Origin: Ipomoea triloba
Lineage: Eukaryota > Streptophyta > Magnoliopsida > Solanales > Convolvulaceae
NCBI RefSeq assembly: GCF_003576645.1
Contig: NC_044916.1
Span: 9,931,930 to 9,995,929 of the forward strand
Length of the DNA stretch: 64,000 bases
Direction: 5' to 3'
In this document: positions 33,498 to 46,543 of the stretch, one piece after another
Layout: each line of letters begins with the position of its first letter
How positions within the stretch are numbered: the first letter of the stretch is position 1
The notes under the pieces: model-generated
The model's database searches: none
What the model saw: only the letters and a program-made list of their open reading frames with translations
Told to the model about the DNA's origin: nothing
Program-made: the position numbers and the translations under genes

Positions 33498-35605
33498 CGT
33501 AACAAAAAATATATGGAGTATTAGCAGCAATACATTTATGATTGCACTTATATTCACTACTATATAGATAGAATGTTAGAGATAGAATTTATTATGTCAT
33601 TTGTCTTTTCTTTCATTTCAAATCTTTAATAAATTGAGTAGATATTTACAATGATATAATGGGGTTCATCTTTCATTTCAAATCTTTAATAAATTGAGTA
33701 GATATTTACAATGATATAATGGGGTTCATTTACTTTTAGGTTAATGTCAATATGATATTTACAATGATATAATGGGGTTCATTTACTTTTGGGTTATATG
33801 TCAATATGAACTTTTTTTTTTTTGAGAACTACTGATTCTGTTCACAGCTACTTTCTTAACCTAATGAAGCACAAAAAGTCCACAGTTACCTCCACTGAAG
33901 CTCGAACCCACTCACATCATCCATGTGAGAGTGTTAATTGAAACACCGGGTGCCACTAGACCACAAGGTCTTTGGCCAATATCAACTTAAATTACCCATA
34001 CAAATCAATTTAATGTTAGTCTTTTACTACCATGAATACATCATGCTTACACTACTAAAAAAAATTAGGAATAATGATCAAATACGTCATCCAACTACAC
34101 ACCAAATTGAAATTAGGCTACTGAATTAAAAAAATTACAATTGGATCGCTAAACAATACAAATTCATACAATTTAACCTAAAATGACACGTCAACATATT
34201 AATAGGTAAAAAAATTAACATAAAAAAATTGAAGAGACGAAAATATCATTAGCTAAAATAGGATTTGACCATAAAAGTTATCGAAATGACCAAAAGTGTC
34301 AAAAAATGATAGTTGTGGATGTTAAATGGCAAAAGCAAAAGTCTAGACTAAATTTGAAATTGTCACCAAAGACAAGGGACATCTACTAGATTAACTCGAT
34401 AATGTTTCTTCATCCTTTATACACTTATATATTTATGGGAGCTCGGTATATCATGTATATATTATGTTGAAGGATAAATAATAATAATTAATGGTTATAT
34501 ATCTCTATCTCTTGTCTTCTATTGATTTTATTATATATTGTTATATCTATTGCATTCCTAGTATGAAAGCTATAGAATGATATGATTCACGTGAGGAACG
34601 TTCCAATTTAAAACAGCGGTAGTAAAATTAAAGGATATAAGTACTCTAGCTAAAATTATATTCCCACAACCATTCTACACATGCATAAGACCACAATTGT
34701 AAATATCAGCTCAATTCAAATATTCTATAACAAACTTTATTATAGCAACCCAAATAACGTCCTAACAACAATATTTCCTAAGTTCATTAATAATTACGTG
34801 ACCTTTATAGCTATTTCCATTATCAAGAAATCCAAGAAAACCTCATAGGATTATCATTTTGATAGCAATAGAAAAATTAAAAAGCACTAAGCTATTATCA
34901 ACAAATAGATCTTGAATTCATTAAGGTGACATGCATGTGATGAGTTATATCGTGCAGTGGAAAAAAGATGAGATGGAGAATTTGACTTTAGGACTAGTTT
35001 CATAACTTTCATTTATGAGAGCATTAAATGTTTTTCAGTGGTGATGGGCAAACGTACAAACGCACAAGTAGTGTGACATATTGACATCACCTCTGATCTC
35101 TTTCAATTTTTTTGTTGCCTATTAATTAAGACTTTTATATCAACCAAGCACCTTGTGCTCAGATGACATGTAGTGACTATCTTATATAGAAGGCCATGAG
35201 ACTGAGCCTCAATGAATGTGTTGTTTGACTCTTTGTGCTACATACTCATATTTTTTTTGCTTTCTCAACCTACTTACTGAAGCACAAATAGTAAATATCA
35301 CCTCCACTAAGACTCAAATCCACGTGCAACCGAGTGCCACTAGACCACAAGGTCTTGGCTAATCATACTCATATTAATTATTATATAAACACTACAAAAA
35401 ATGCGGAAAAATTCCGTCGCTATAACCATCGCAAATCTCTTGCTAATCCGTCGCTAATGTCCATTTAATAACAAAATTAAAATCTCACTAAATTGTCGCT
35501 ATTCCATCGCTAATGTAACTACGGAATAAGTCTGTCGCTATATTCGCATTTTTTTGTAGTTAAACCTTGAACCAAATGCTCTCTTAATATATTTGAAATA
35601 AAAAG

Positions 35606-35650
<45 letters not shown>

Positions 35651-38117
35651 AATTTAAACTTATTTGTACATTTTGTTGAAAATTTATATAGTATTAGAGA
35701 TTAATGTTTCAAATGGACTACCATGAAAACTTAAATAATATTTGGAGTTGTGGAGTTATGAATATTATTTTAGTTTGGTAGAAAGTAAATTGAGAAATGA
35801 ATATTATGTACAGTTGGAACCAAAAAGGTACTCAACTCCGGAACTGGGAAGTTAAGTGGTCAGAAGTTAATATCCGAGAGGTAATTCCGAATCATTAACT
35901 TTGAATTGTATTTTACGAATATTATTATACAAACTTGAACACTTTAATATTGATAATATTGAATAACAGAAGTGTAATAATTAATAGTAACAATTTAAAG
36001 TTTTGAAAGAAAAACTTCACTAAATTTCAAATGCACATGGATTTAAAGGATTCATTATATTACTAATGGTCAATTTTTTCTTACAATTAATGGATCCCCA
36101 TAAACTTTTGACATTAATTTCAGTCATTTATATGCAGGCTATTTTTGGTTGGATTCAACTTTTTGCTAAGCTTTCATTCGAGTGATGCACCCATACAGTA
36201 CCATACTTAATTTTGACTTCAATTTATTTCCCATATTCCCATTCTGTAGTCCGGTGACTCATTAGGAGAGAGAAGAGATATATATAGATTGCTAGCAATA
36301 TTCAAGTTCACATAAAAGGCAAAAACTTGTGTGGGGCGTGTCTGGTCAATATGAAAATGTAATACTTATACGCACAAATGTCATACTTATATGCTCAAAT
36401 GTAATACTAATCAGGAATAAAGGGTAAATGTAATACTTTTAATGAAAAATACAATACTTTTACATTTCGTTTTAAAAGTATTACATTTTTTCTTAAAAGT
36501 ATTATATTTTCCTTTATAAGTAAAAGGCACTTGTCAACATTACTTATTATGGAAAATGTAATACTTTTTCTCTTATAAGTAACAAAAATTATATTCTTAA
36601 TTAGTATTATATTTGAACATATAAGTATGGAATTTGCACATATAAGTATGTCATTTGCATGTTGTTTCGACCCGACCCGTCTCACGAATAAGGATCCGTG
36701 AGACGTACGGTCTCGCACAAATGTGACTCCACCTAAAATTATGTTTACCAACTCCGTTCCATTTCAATCCATCTGCATTAACATTCCTATACCAATACAT
36801 ACATATATGCATTCATATACCAATACATACATATATGCATTAGTTTTAGTCCTCTTTTCACTTACCCCTCCATTTTTTAATTTATTTAAGGATTTTTTTT
36901 GGGCGCAATTTTTGGTCCATACTTTAATTAATTGAAAGGTTCCACCTTTTTGAAGAATTGAATAAAAGGTTCTCTTTCTCCCAAAATTGTTGATGTAATG
37001 TTAAATAGTAGATAATAGTTGTACACATGAAAAAGGAAATACCATTAAATATTTTTTCCATAGCTTACAACTATTGTCCTACACCACAATATTATTCGAA
37101 GTGTTAAATAAGTAAAATAATTAAATACTAACTCTCTTTGTTGCATTGTAATATATATGTGTTTGTGAATTTTTTTAATTATATTACAAAATATATAAAT
37201 TCAAACTTGTGTTATTCTCCTATTTGTAGTTTCGACTCTGTTACAGTGTAGTATCGGTTAATAACTATTTTTTCAACCCACTGAAGCACAAAGAGTCAAT
37301 ACCGCCCCTACTGGGACTCAAATCCATAACATTTCATTTGCAAGAGCCATTACGTGTCACTAGACCACAAGTTTATTGACATTTGGAATATAATCATGCA
37401 TTCATACATTATTGACTATCGAAACATTTATTGCTTGTTTGGTTACCATCAACATTTCATCTTTGAAAAGGTGCATATTGAGTTGTGAATTCAATAAATT
37501 ATGAATACGTTGAGAAGGAGGACGTACTAGTGATGCACGAAAGTAGGTAAACATAACTATGTAAAAAGTAAGTATAGGAATTAAATGGTGGAGAGGAAGC
37601 CTGCAATGCAAAGTAGGTTCCTCTTGGGTAGAAAAGCATAAAGATGAAAAAAGATGCAAGAGTTTGAGGGTCACACGTAATTATGTAAGACAAATTTCAT
37701 TTTACAACTTTAGAATTGAGGTATTGGAATTTAATTACTTAGTCCTTGAATATAATGTTTCAATACTTTATTTAGATATGCAATTTAAACAAGAATAAAA
37801 GTGTCATGAAGTGGATTAAAATCTCCCAATTACTCTTGAATTTCAATAATTTCTACTAATCCTAACCTACAATATAGCTTTGAGATTATTGTTTATTAAT
37901 TATTATAACGATATGAGTATTTTTGAACAAAGTATTGCATAGTAATTGGCTATGTTTGACAAACCTAGCTGAAAGCTGAAAAGTAGCTGAAAACTGAAAA
38001 ACTATAAGTTCGAAGCTGAAATCTGAAGAGCTGTTAAGCTAGCTGTTATGCTTAAAAGTGTTTGGTAAAATTAGCTTTTTGATAAGCAGATAAATGTAAA
38101 AAGACTAAAAAGGACAT
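33442..38117. repeat. Exact repeat of 28765-33440 (probable assembly duplicate)
   Basis: Every landmark recurs at a constant offset of 4677 bases without indels: SINE 33812-33976, CACTA MITE 35390-35560, 416-bp insertion 36318-36733, old SINE 37237-37373. Five reading frames translate identically. A true tandem duplication with no differences, broken by exactly one N in a microsatellite, is very unlikely. Confidence 0.9.
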
Positions 38118-38586
38118 CTTCATACAATTTAAATAATTTTAAATTTAAATAGGTTTGTTTATATATTAAAATATAAATAATGAAATCAATATATTTAAAT
38201 AAAATATAAAGAAATAACATATATTTGAAAATATATAAAGTAAAAAAAATGTTTATAATTCATAAGATTAGTTCATACAGAAATTAATGTTCAAACACAA
38301 ATGTCATACTGAAATTACTACCAAACATAATGAAAAGAAAATGTCAAAAGGGTTTTAATTGAGGGGGGTAAAAGGATGTCATTTATTTAAAATAATAAGG
38401 ATAAAGATGAAAAAAAGTTAAAAAGCCACTAGCTTATTTTTGGAAAGCTACCCAAGTAGCGTTTCAAACTAAACTCTTATTTTAAACTACTAGCTTATTT
38501 TGAGAACATTACCAAACAGAGCTTATAGCTTATTAGTAGCTTAAAATAAGTTATAAGTTCCTAAATAAGCTCTGCCAAACAGAGCC
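37948..38586. mobile_element. hAT-like MITE, 639 bp
   Basis: Inverted ends GGCTATGTTTGACAAA and (right end reversed) GGCTCTGTTTGGCAGA match the common plant hAT MITE terminus. The interior repeats AGCTGAAAGCTG and TAAGTTATAAG motifs. No clear 8-bp target duplication was found. It lies just outside block B. Confidence 0.75.
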
Positions 38587-38607
38587 TAACTTTTATAGTA
38601 TAATATA

Positions 38608-39203
38608 GAGCAAATACCAATTTTGGTCACACGACTATTAGCAAAATGACAATTTTGGTCCACATGTTTAATTCCTACCAATTTTGGTCCCATGACTATT
38701 GTTTTAGTTCCAATTTTCATCCACGACTATTGTTTTAGTGCCAAAATTCATCGCGTCGGTCACCCATTTGTTTAAAACGTGTAAAAATCTAAAATTGTTA
38801 AGGGTATTTTCGTTATTTTCAACTTAATATCCCAATTTGAGAATGAATAAATGGATTTAAGTCCTAAAATTGATCAAAATTCACAGTTTTCCTCATCATT
38901 TTACCTTAATTTGAGGATGAGAACTGTGAATTGTGATCGATCTTAAGGTTTAAATCTCTTTATTCATGCTCAAATTGAGATATTAAGTTAAAAAGGAAGA
39001 AAACATCTTTAAAATGTTTAGATTTCGGAACGTTTTAAACGGATAGGTGACCGACGCGATGAATTTTGGCACTAAAACAGTAATCGTGGGACCAAAGTTG
39101 GTACTAAAACAATAGTCGTTGGACCAAAATTGGTAGAAACTAAACATGTGGACCAAAATTGTCATTTTGCTAATAGTCGTGGGACCAAAATTGGTATTTG
39201 CTC
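38608..39203. mobile_element. Mutator-like fold-back MITE, 596 bp
   Basis: Ends GAGCAAATACCAATTTTGGT and its reverse complement are flanked by a perfect 10-bp direct repeat GTATAATATA (38598-38607 and 39204-39213). The arms repeat AATTTTGGTCC and GGACCAAAATT units. No coding capacity. Confidence 0.88.
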
Positions 39204-39285
39204 GTATAATATATTAAAAAATAATGAAAAAAAAGACATAAATGAAGGGTACAGTATAACCTTTATTCATACTTATTAATTTTTA

Positions 39286-39330
39286 CTAGTGTTTTTTTAT
39301 GCGCGATGCGCAAGAAATAAATGCCCAATA
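39286..39330 (-). mobile_element. Helitron 3' terminus (other end not found)
   Basis: On the minus strand a hairpin TGCGCATCGCGCA is followed about ten bases later by CTAG and then T, the Helitron 3' end pattern. The 5' end, expected to the right, could not be located. Confidence 0.6.
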
Positions 39331-40199
39331 TTAATATTTTATTTTGATTTTGCCCTATTTTTTAAAATCTTTTTGTATCGCTTATTTTGATTTTATGTAT
39401 TTATATATATTTTAAAAAATACTTATACATATATTTTATATTATTAAACATTAATTACATGGTTTGAAAAATCTTGTCAAGACGATTAAAACACGGCTAA
39501 AATTGAATATAAATTAATTTAAAATTAAACTACATAAAACATAAATTTAACCAAATTAAAATGATTACATCCAAAATTAAATTATACTTTATAAATATTA
39601 TTATTTACATCACAAAATATATTTTATATTAGACTAATTTAATTTGAAGTAATAAAATTTTAAATTTTGGGAAACCAAATTAAATGATTTTAGTGTAGAA
39701 TAACATTTTGTGTAATAGTTTGGAGATGAATAAAATTTTGTGCAAGAATATTTCTTTTGATATGACATTTGGTGAATATTTTTGTTAAATTTGGTTGGAG
39801 ATGCTATGACCACATTCATAGTTTTCAATTAAACTATTTTTCCATTGTTTTCAAATAATTGGTTGATCGAATATGGATGAAAAAAACTTCCCTTTCAAAC
39901 ACAAACTCTAATGATTAATTCACTAGTTAAATATGGACTTGATTGTAACATACTAAAAAACTTATTTAACAACAGCCATAAAACTAAGTAGTTATTATTG
40001 GATATTAATGAAAAAAAAAAACTCAACATAAATGAAAGAAATAGCTAGAACTTTTTACTACTACTAAATTATAAATGATTTTATAAAATATCACATGTCA
40101 TATCTCCCAATCTTTCTAAATCTATGCTACACAACACTCTATGCTGATAGATGATTGGAAGGCATTAATAGAAAAAATTTATTTGTTATGGTATATATG
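39331..40199. other. AT-rich DNA, possibly Helitron interior
   Basis: No gene. Rich in AAATTAAA-type sequence; it may belong to the Helitron whose 3' end lies at 39286. Confidence 0.5.
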
Positions 40200-40208
40200 A
40201 TAATTATT

Positions 40209-40610
40209 TGAGTTAATTCCATTTTTTGTCATAGATTTATAGCCGTCATTCCATTTTTAGTCTTTTTTTTTTCAAAACATTCCATTTTACTCCTAGTATT
40301 ATTGTGGCACTACCATGTTTGGTCCTTTATCAACATAATCATTAAAATTATCATAAATGCAAGGGCATTTCGGTCTTCGAATAGGAATTTTTTTCAAAAA
40401 AGTAAAAATAAAAATATAGTGGATCAACTTACTTTGTAAAAAAAAGATCAAAATGCCCTTGTATTTAACGTCATTTTAACGATTTTGTTGAAGGAGGACC
40501 AAAATTGGTCATGTCACAATAATATTAGGACCAAATATGGATGTTTTAATAAAAAAGGACTAAAAGAGGACTATCACCTATAAATTCAGGACCAAAAATG
40601 AAATTAACTC
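40209..40610. mobile_element. Mutator-like fold-back MITE, 402 bp
   Basis: Ends (T)GAGTTAATTCCATTTTT and the complement of AAAAATGAAATTAACTC are flanked by ATAATTATT (40200-40208 and 40611-40619), a 9-bp target duplication. Inner arms pair through AAATGCCCTTGTATTTA and AATGCAAGGGCATTT. Confidence 0.82.
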
Positions 40611-40899
40611 ATAATTATTCATTTATTTATAGCGGGTGTCGAATAAACACATTCTTATAGTACTTTTAATATTAATCTACTTTAATATTCTTATTTTTTT
40701 TCATTATTTTTTGTTAATAATGTATAGAAAATATTAAACTTCATATGCATACACATAAGGAGTTTAAAAATCAATTAAAAACTATACCACCTTTTCTAAT
40801 ATGTCTAGTTATCCAAGACAAAAAAAAAAAAAAAAAAAAACAAGCATGCTTACCATCTATATTAAATCTTCAACCTTTTTTTCCCTTTTATTTCAATTA

Positions 40900-42448
40900 C
40901 TAGTTTTATACGCGCATTGCGCGAATGGGTTAATGCCTAATGTTTATATTTAAATAAATATTTGAAAGTATATTCATGCAAGATTATATAGGAGAAGTTT
41001 ATACATGGGTCATTGAATGTCGAATTTTTTTATTTAAATATCTAACTCAAAGTATATGAATCCAAGATAATATAGAAAATTCATTATAATTATTACTAAA
41101 ATAAATGTTTGCAACCTTGTAAAATCGATAGTCTAAATATTTGATCTAAAAATGATAGTCTAAATAAATACTACTTTTAATTTGAATTTTTCTAAGTGTT
41201 CTTAATTCTCTTTTGAGTAACATTGTCATTGTCTTCATCTTTACTATTTGTTCTCTTCCTTTTTGTTGGTAGTGTGTTATTTGCAATTCGGTTATTGTTG
41301 GTAGCATAGATGACAACGTCATGCGATGAGATTATGATATAGGAGCTATGGACTTTCCTTTAGGTGTTCTACTTGGGGTTTATTTGGTTCAACCATTATT
41401 GTTGAATGAGTTATTGTGGATAAAGAAATCCCTAGTTTAAGAAAAAAGATTAAATAAATTAATAAAAATTTGAAAATTTAAAATATTATGTATTCCAAAG
41501 ATATTAAAAGGTAGTTTCTCGCTTCAATTTGCTGAGTAATGGGTTATTTGAGTACTTTCATTGTCAACAAATCCCCCAAGTAGTTAATATGATTGGTTTC
41601 AAACTATTCTTTTTTATTTTTTTCATGGTATTAAAGAAATACATATGTATCTTTTTTGGTGTAATTAATAATTTATTTAATTTAATAAGAGTAAAATAGA
41701 GTGATTCCGCTTCAATTTGTTGGGTTATTATTTGAGTACTCTCTTTGTCAACTAATCCCCAAGTAGTTAATATAATTAGCTTCAAATTATTTTAAATTTT
41801 TTTTTCATAGTATTAATAAAATACTTGGTAACTAAATATATAACATTATTTTGTACTATAACTTTGATATTTAATTACAAGATATTGTAAAAATAAGATA
41901 ATGGACAATGTAATGAATATCAATTGATAAATTTGAATGTAAAGAATCTTTGCATGAGAGAAAATAAAGACAATATAACTAATGAAATTATTTCTCTTAT
42001 TTAATTTAATTTTTTGATAATGAATAATTTTTTCAAATAAAGGTATTATAGACACATAATTCTAAATTAAAGAAAAACGTATGTATCATTTTTTGTTGTA
42101 TCTACTAATTTATTTAATTTAATAAGAGTAAAATAGAGTGAGAAACTTTAATTATGTCAAATTTGATTGAGATGAGGTTCGAACCTAAGACCTTTCTTAT
42201 AGAAATTAATGGTAAGTTAAAAGTTAACGGAATGTTAACGGAGAAGAGAATATTTAACAGAAAACTTAACGGATAATCATAAAAGTAAGGTTAAATTAGA
42301 TAATCTCAATTAATAATATTAATCTGAATTATCTTAACCATCTATTTGATTAAATAATTCATCCGAACCATTCGATTAAATAATTTGACCGTCATTTTTT
42401 CTACCCATTTTAGGCCTAACTCTCTTTGGCTCTTATTAGTATAGTAGA
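40900..42448 (-). mobile_element. Non-autonomous Helitron, 1549 bp
   Basis: Same family as 15203-16728. On the minus strand it starts TCTACTATACTAATAAGAG and ends with a CGCGCAATGCGCG hairpin before CTAG, inserted between A and T. No long reading frame. It is printed a second time at 42818-44366 because of the 42736 join. Confidence 0.87.
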
Positions 42449-42735
42449 TATAATCAATGCACTCAATGCCTTCTAGCATTATTGGCTCTACAAGGAATAC
42501 TTTCCTTGTATTCCTCCTCCATATACGCAGTCTGCCAGCCGGTCTCGCATCAAGAGTGTTACAAGGGTGATCTCGAAAATACAAGGAAATAACGGAAATA
42601 CAAACAGAAAGTTATCCACGAAGGATAATATTACAGGAAATATCACAACCTACAAAAGGTTGAAAACCTGAACTACGGTTGAAGATGAAACCCGGACGAT
42701 CTCGGGTGGTTGGAAGCACGAGTCGTGTTGCCACT

Positions 42736-42736
42736 N
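42736..42736. other. Single-N contig join
   Basis: One N separates GTGTTGCCACT from a poly-A run. The same GTGTTGCCACT recurs at 44643-44653 and continues, showing overlapping contigs placed end to end. Confidence 0.93.
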
Positions 42737-44653
42737 AAAAAAAAAAAAAAAAAAAAATCAAGCATGCTTACCATCTATATTAAATCTTCAACCTTTTTTT
42801 CCCTTTTATTTCAATTACTAGTTTTATACGCGCATTGCGCGAATGGGTTAATGCCTAATGTTTATATTTAAATAAATATTTGAAAGTATATTCATGCAAG
42901 ATTATATAGGAGAAGTTTATACATGGGTCATTGAATGTCGAATTTTTTTATTTAAATATCTAACTCAAAGTATATGAATCCAAGATAATATAGAAAATTC
43001 ATTATAATTATTACTAAAATAAATGTTTGCAACCTTGTAAAATCGATAGTCTAAATATTTGATCTAAAAATGATAGTCTAAATAAATACTACTTTTAATT
43101 TGAATTTTTCTAAGTGTTCTTAATTCTCTTTTGAGTAACATTGTCATTGTCTTCATCTTTACTATTTGTTCTCTTCCTTTTTGTTGGTAGTGTGTTATTT
43201 GCAATTCGGTTATTGTTGGTAGCATAGATGACAACGTCATGCGATGAGATTATGATATAGGAGCTATGGACTTTCCTTTAGGTGTTCTACTTGGGGTTTA
43301 TTTGGTTCAACCATTATTGTTGAATGAGTTATTGTGGATAAAGAAATCCCTAGTTTAAGAAAAAAGATTAAATAAATTAATAAAAATTTGAAAATTTAAA
43401 ATATTATGTATTCCAAAGATATTAAAAGGTAGTTTCTCGCTTCAATTTGCTGAGTAATGGGTTATTTGAGTACTTTCATTGTCAACAAATCCCCCAAGTA
43501 GTTAATATGATTGGTTTCAAACTATTCTTTTTTATTTTTTTCATGGTATTAAAGAAATACATATGTATCTTTTTTGGTGTAATTAATAATTTATTTAATT
43601 TAATAAGAGTAAAATAGAGTGATTCCGCTTCAATTTGTTGGGTTATTATTTGAGTACTCTCTTTGTCAACTAATCCCCAAGTAGTTAATATAATTAGCTT
43701 CAAATTATTTTAAATTTTTTTTTCATAGTATTAATAAAATACTTGGTAACTAAATATATAACATTATTTTGTACTATAACTTTGATATTTAATTACAAGA
43801 TATTGTAAAAATAAGATAATGGACAATGTAATGAATATCAATTGATAAATTTGAATGTAAAGAATCTTTGCATGAGAGAAAATAAAGACAATATAACTAA
43901 TGAAATTATTTCTCTTATTTAATTTAATTTTTTGATAATGAATAATTTTTTCAAATAAAGGTATTATAGACACATAATTCTAAATTAAAGAAAAACGTAT
44001 GTATCATTTTTTGTTGTATCTACTAATTTATTTAATTTAATAAGAGTAAAATAGAGTGAGAAACTTTAATTATGTCAAATTTGATTGAGATGAGGTTCGA
44101 ACCTAAGACCTTTCTTATAGAAATTAATGGTAAGTTAAAAGTTAACGGAATGTTAACGGAGAAGAGAATATTTAACAGAAAACTTAACGGATAATCATAA
44201 AAGTAAGGTTAAATTAGATAATCTCAATTAATAATATTAATCTGAATTATCTTAACCATCTATTTGATTAAATAATTCATCCGAACCATTCGATTAAATA
44301 ATTTGACCGTCATTTTTTCTACCCATTTTAGGCCTAACTCTCTTTGGCTCTTATTAGTATAGTAGATATAATCAATGCACTCAATGCCTTCTAGCATTAT
44401 TGGCTCTACAAGGAATACTTTCCTTGTATTCCTCCTCCATATACGCAGTCTGCCAGCCGGTCTCGCATCAAGAGTGTTACAAGGGTGATCTCGAAAATAC
44501 AAGGAAATAACGGAAATACAAACAGAAAGTTATCCACGAAGGATAATATTACAGGAAATATCACAACCTACAAAAGGTTGAAAACCTGAACTACGGTTGA
44601 AGATGAAACCCGGACGATCTCGGGTGGTTGGAAGCACGAGTCGTGTTGCCACT
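42737..44653. repeat. Repeat of 40819-42735 (probable assembly duplicate)
   Basis: Constant offset of 1918 bases; three reading frames translate identically. It includes the Helitron and the first 179 bases of the copia element 2 LTR (42557-42735 is the same as 44475-44653). The only difference seen is in the poly-A at the start. Confidence 0.9.
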
Positions 44654-45961
44654 CTCCTTAAAACCTTATTTACCGCCTCCCGGGGTGCTGGAGCGTTGCG
44701 ATCTAGGTTTCCCAGGATAAAACGTACTACGATCCAATCGTTTGAGCACACGAACTTGGATCCGGCGAACTAGGAACGTGGGTACAACGCAGGTGGCTAG
44801 AAGGAAATGTGAGCAGAGTTTTGAGGAGAAAGCAGTGTATTGCAGTGTGTTCTGGTGTGTTCCAAACCTGCTGCTCACAACGAATATATAGTGGAGGAAA
44901 TGGATCATAGCATTAATCATGGCATTGATAATCCATTTGTAACCTCCTCCCACTAGCAGAATATTTAATTCTGTCATTAGCACACATTTACACCCACTAC
45001 TAAGTCCATTATTCACGAAATAACTCTGAAAAAAATGATTGGAATTAATCAAATTAATTCCGTAATATCAAGAGTCATTTCTAAACGGACACAGTAGGTG
45101 AAACGTCGCGTTCGAGAGGTTACTGGAGTCGTAGTGCGAGACATGGTTCAGACTGTGAACCATCGAGACATCGCCGTGCCGCGAGATGTCAAGAAGTGCA
45201 AGCTTCAAGACATCATGCCGGCAGCGAGACATCGCACTGGTCCGCGAGACATTGGACGCGCGTGCCAGCCCGGGCCGCGCGACATCGCACTCGCACGCGA
45301 ACGACCTTCGAGAGGTCGACTCCGCTGAGCTTCGAGACATCAAACTACCTCTCGAGGTAAGCTCATTTGATGTCTCGAACGAGAGATCAGTTCGATCTCA
45401 TGTGGTCTGAGATGGAAAACTCATTCGGAATTTTGGCATAACTTAGCCCGCAAGGCCAGCCACTTACTTTTTCGAACGACATTCGTGCCCACAGACAAGT
45501 TCAAGCCTTTCCGAACTCATTTTGGGATTTGATTTGCACCCCCCCCCCCTGCGCGCGAGAGAGAGCCTCTATGCCATACAAGTCAATTAGCCTTAAAAAA
45601 GCTCTTGTATTTATAGTGGGGCAAATCTTCATTCCCAACCAATGTGGGACAAAGCTAATAAGCTTTTCCTCACTTAAAATTCCATCTCAAATGGGTCTAC
45701 TTTGAGAACCAATTTCTCATTCACCCATTATCCATTTTGAGCATATAATATATCGATCTCTTCGTCTCACTACGAAGAATCTGAATCCACTTTGACCCGA
45801 CCCAAATCGGATGTAGACCCTACATATATTTATACCACAAAATGGCCACTACGAAGAATCCGAATCCACTTTGACCCGACCCAAATCGGATGTGGACCCT
45901 ACATATATTTATACCACAAAATGGCCACTTAAAATGCCATTTTAGTGCTATTTTTCCAACA
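44475..45961 (-). repeat. 3' LTR of copia element 2 (1487 bp)
   Basis: On the minus strand it begins TGTTGGAAAAATAGC and ends CCTTGTAACA. Relative to the 5' LTR it has an extra 79-bp tandem duplication (45771-45849 and 45850-45928). It also has an extra GC-rich segment around 45165-45345 with repeated CGAGACATC. Confidence 0.92.
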
Positions 45962-45973
45962 ATCCCCTACATG
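45962..45973 (-). promoter_or_regulatory. Polypurine tract of copia element 2
   Basis: On the minus strand TGTAGGGGAT lies directly before the 3' LTR start TGTTGG, as expected for plus-strand priming. Confidence 0.7.
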
Positions 45974-46543
45974 AATGAAAATTGATTTTCAAGGGAATTT
46001 TGAAATCAGAAACAACTGCGTTCAACGGTTGATTCCTGCATACAAAGGTAGGTGTAACCCTTTGAACCATTCCTCGTGAGATCTATATACTCTACTAGCT
46101 GTACGGTAGAACGCGATGTCTTTGAACCGACTGTCGTTTGTGTAGACATTGACAAATCTCACACAGGAACCATCCAACCACGTCCTGTTCTAATGAGTGT
46201 GCCCATTTTGGTCGTGGGACACCTACCTGGTTCTGCAAGAGTTTCTAAAGAATTAAGCCCAATTCAATTCTCCTTTGAAGCGAACCACACTTCTCTCTCA
46301 CATAGGTGATTCTTTCTCGAGTTTCCCGCAACTCAACACATGTTAATTAACTTTGCGCACTTAGCACAAATCAATTCAACAATCGAATCATTAAAGCACT
46401 AATGTGCTAGCCTCTGTCGGGACTCACTGTTTTAACGAGGAGTGGTAGGGAGTCCGGGACCCCCACAGTGACATGCTATTCCATAATTTAGTTGTCCCAT
46501 TGAACCTAGGTGCCAGCTAGGTTGGGTATCCACTATGGAAGTT

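Noticed and set aside
33442..44653. Tandem duplication of SINE, CACTA and Helitron clusters
   Set aside because: Exact copies at constant offsets broken by single Ns are better explained as unmerged contig overlaps.
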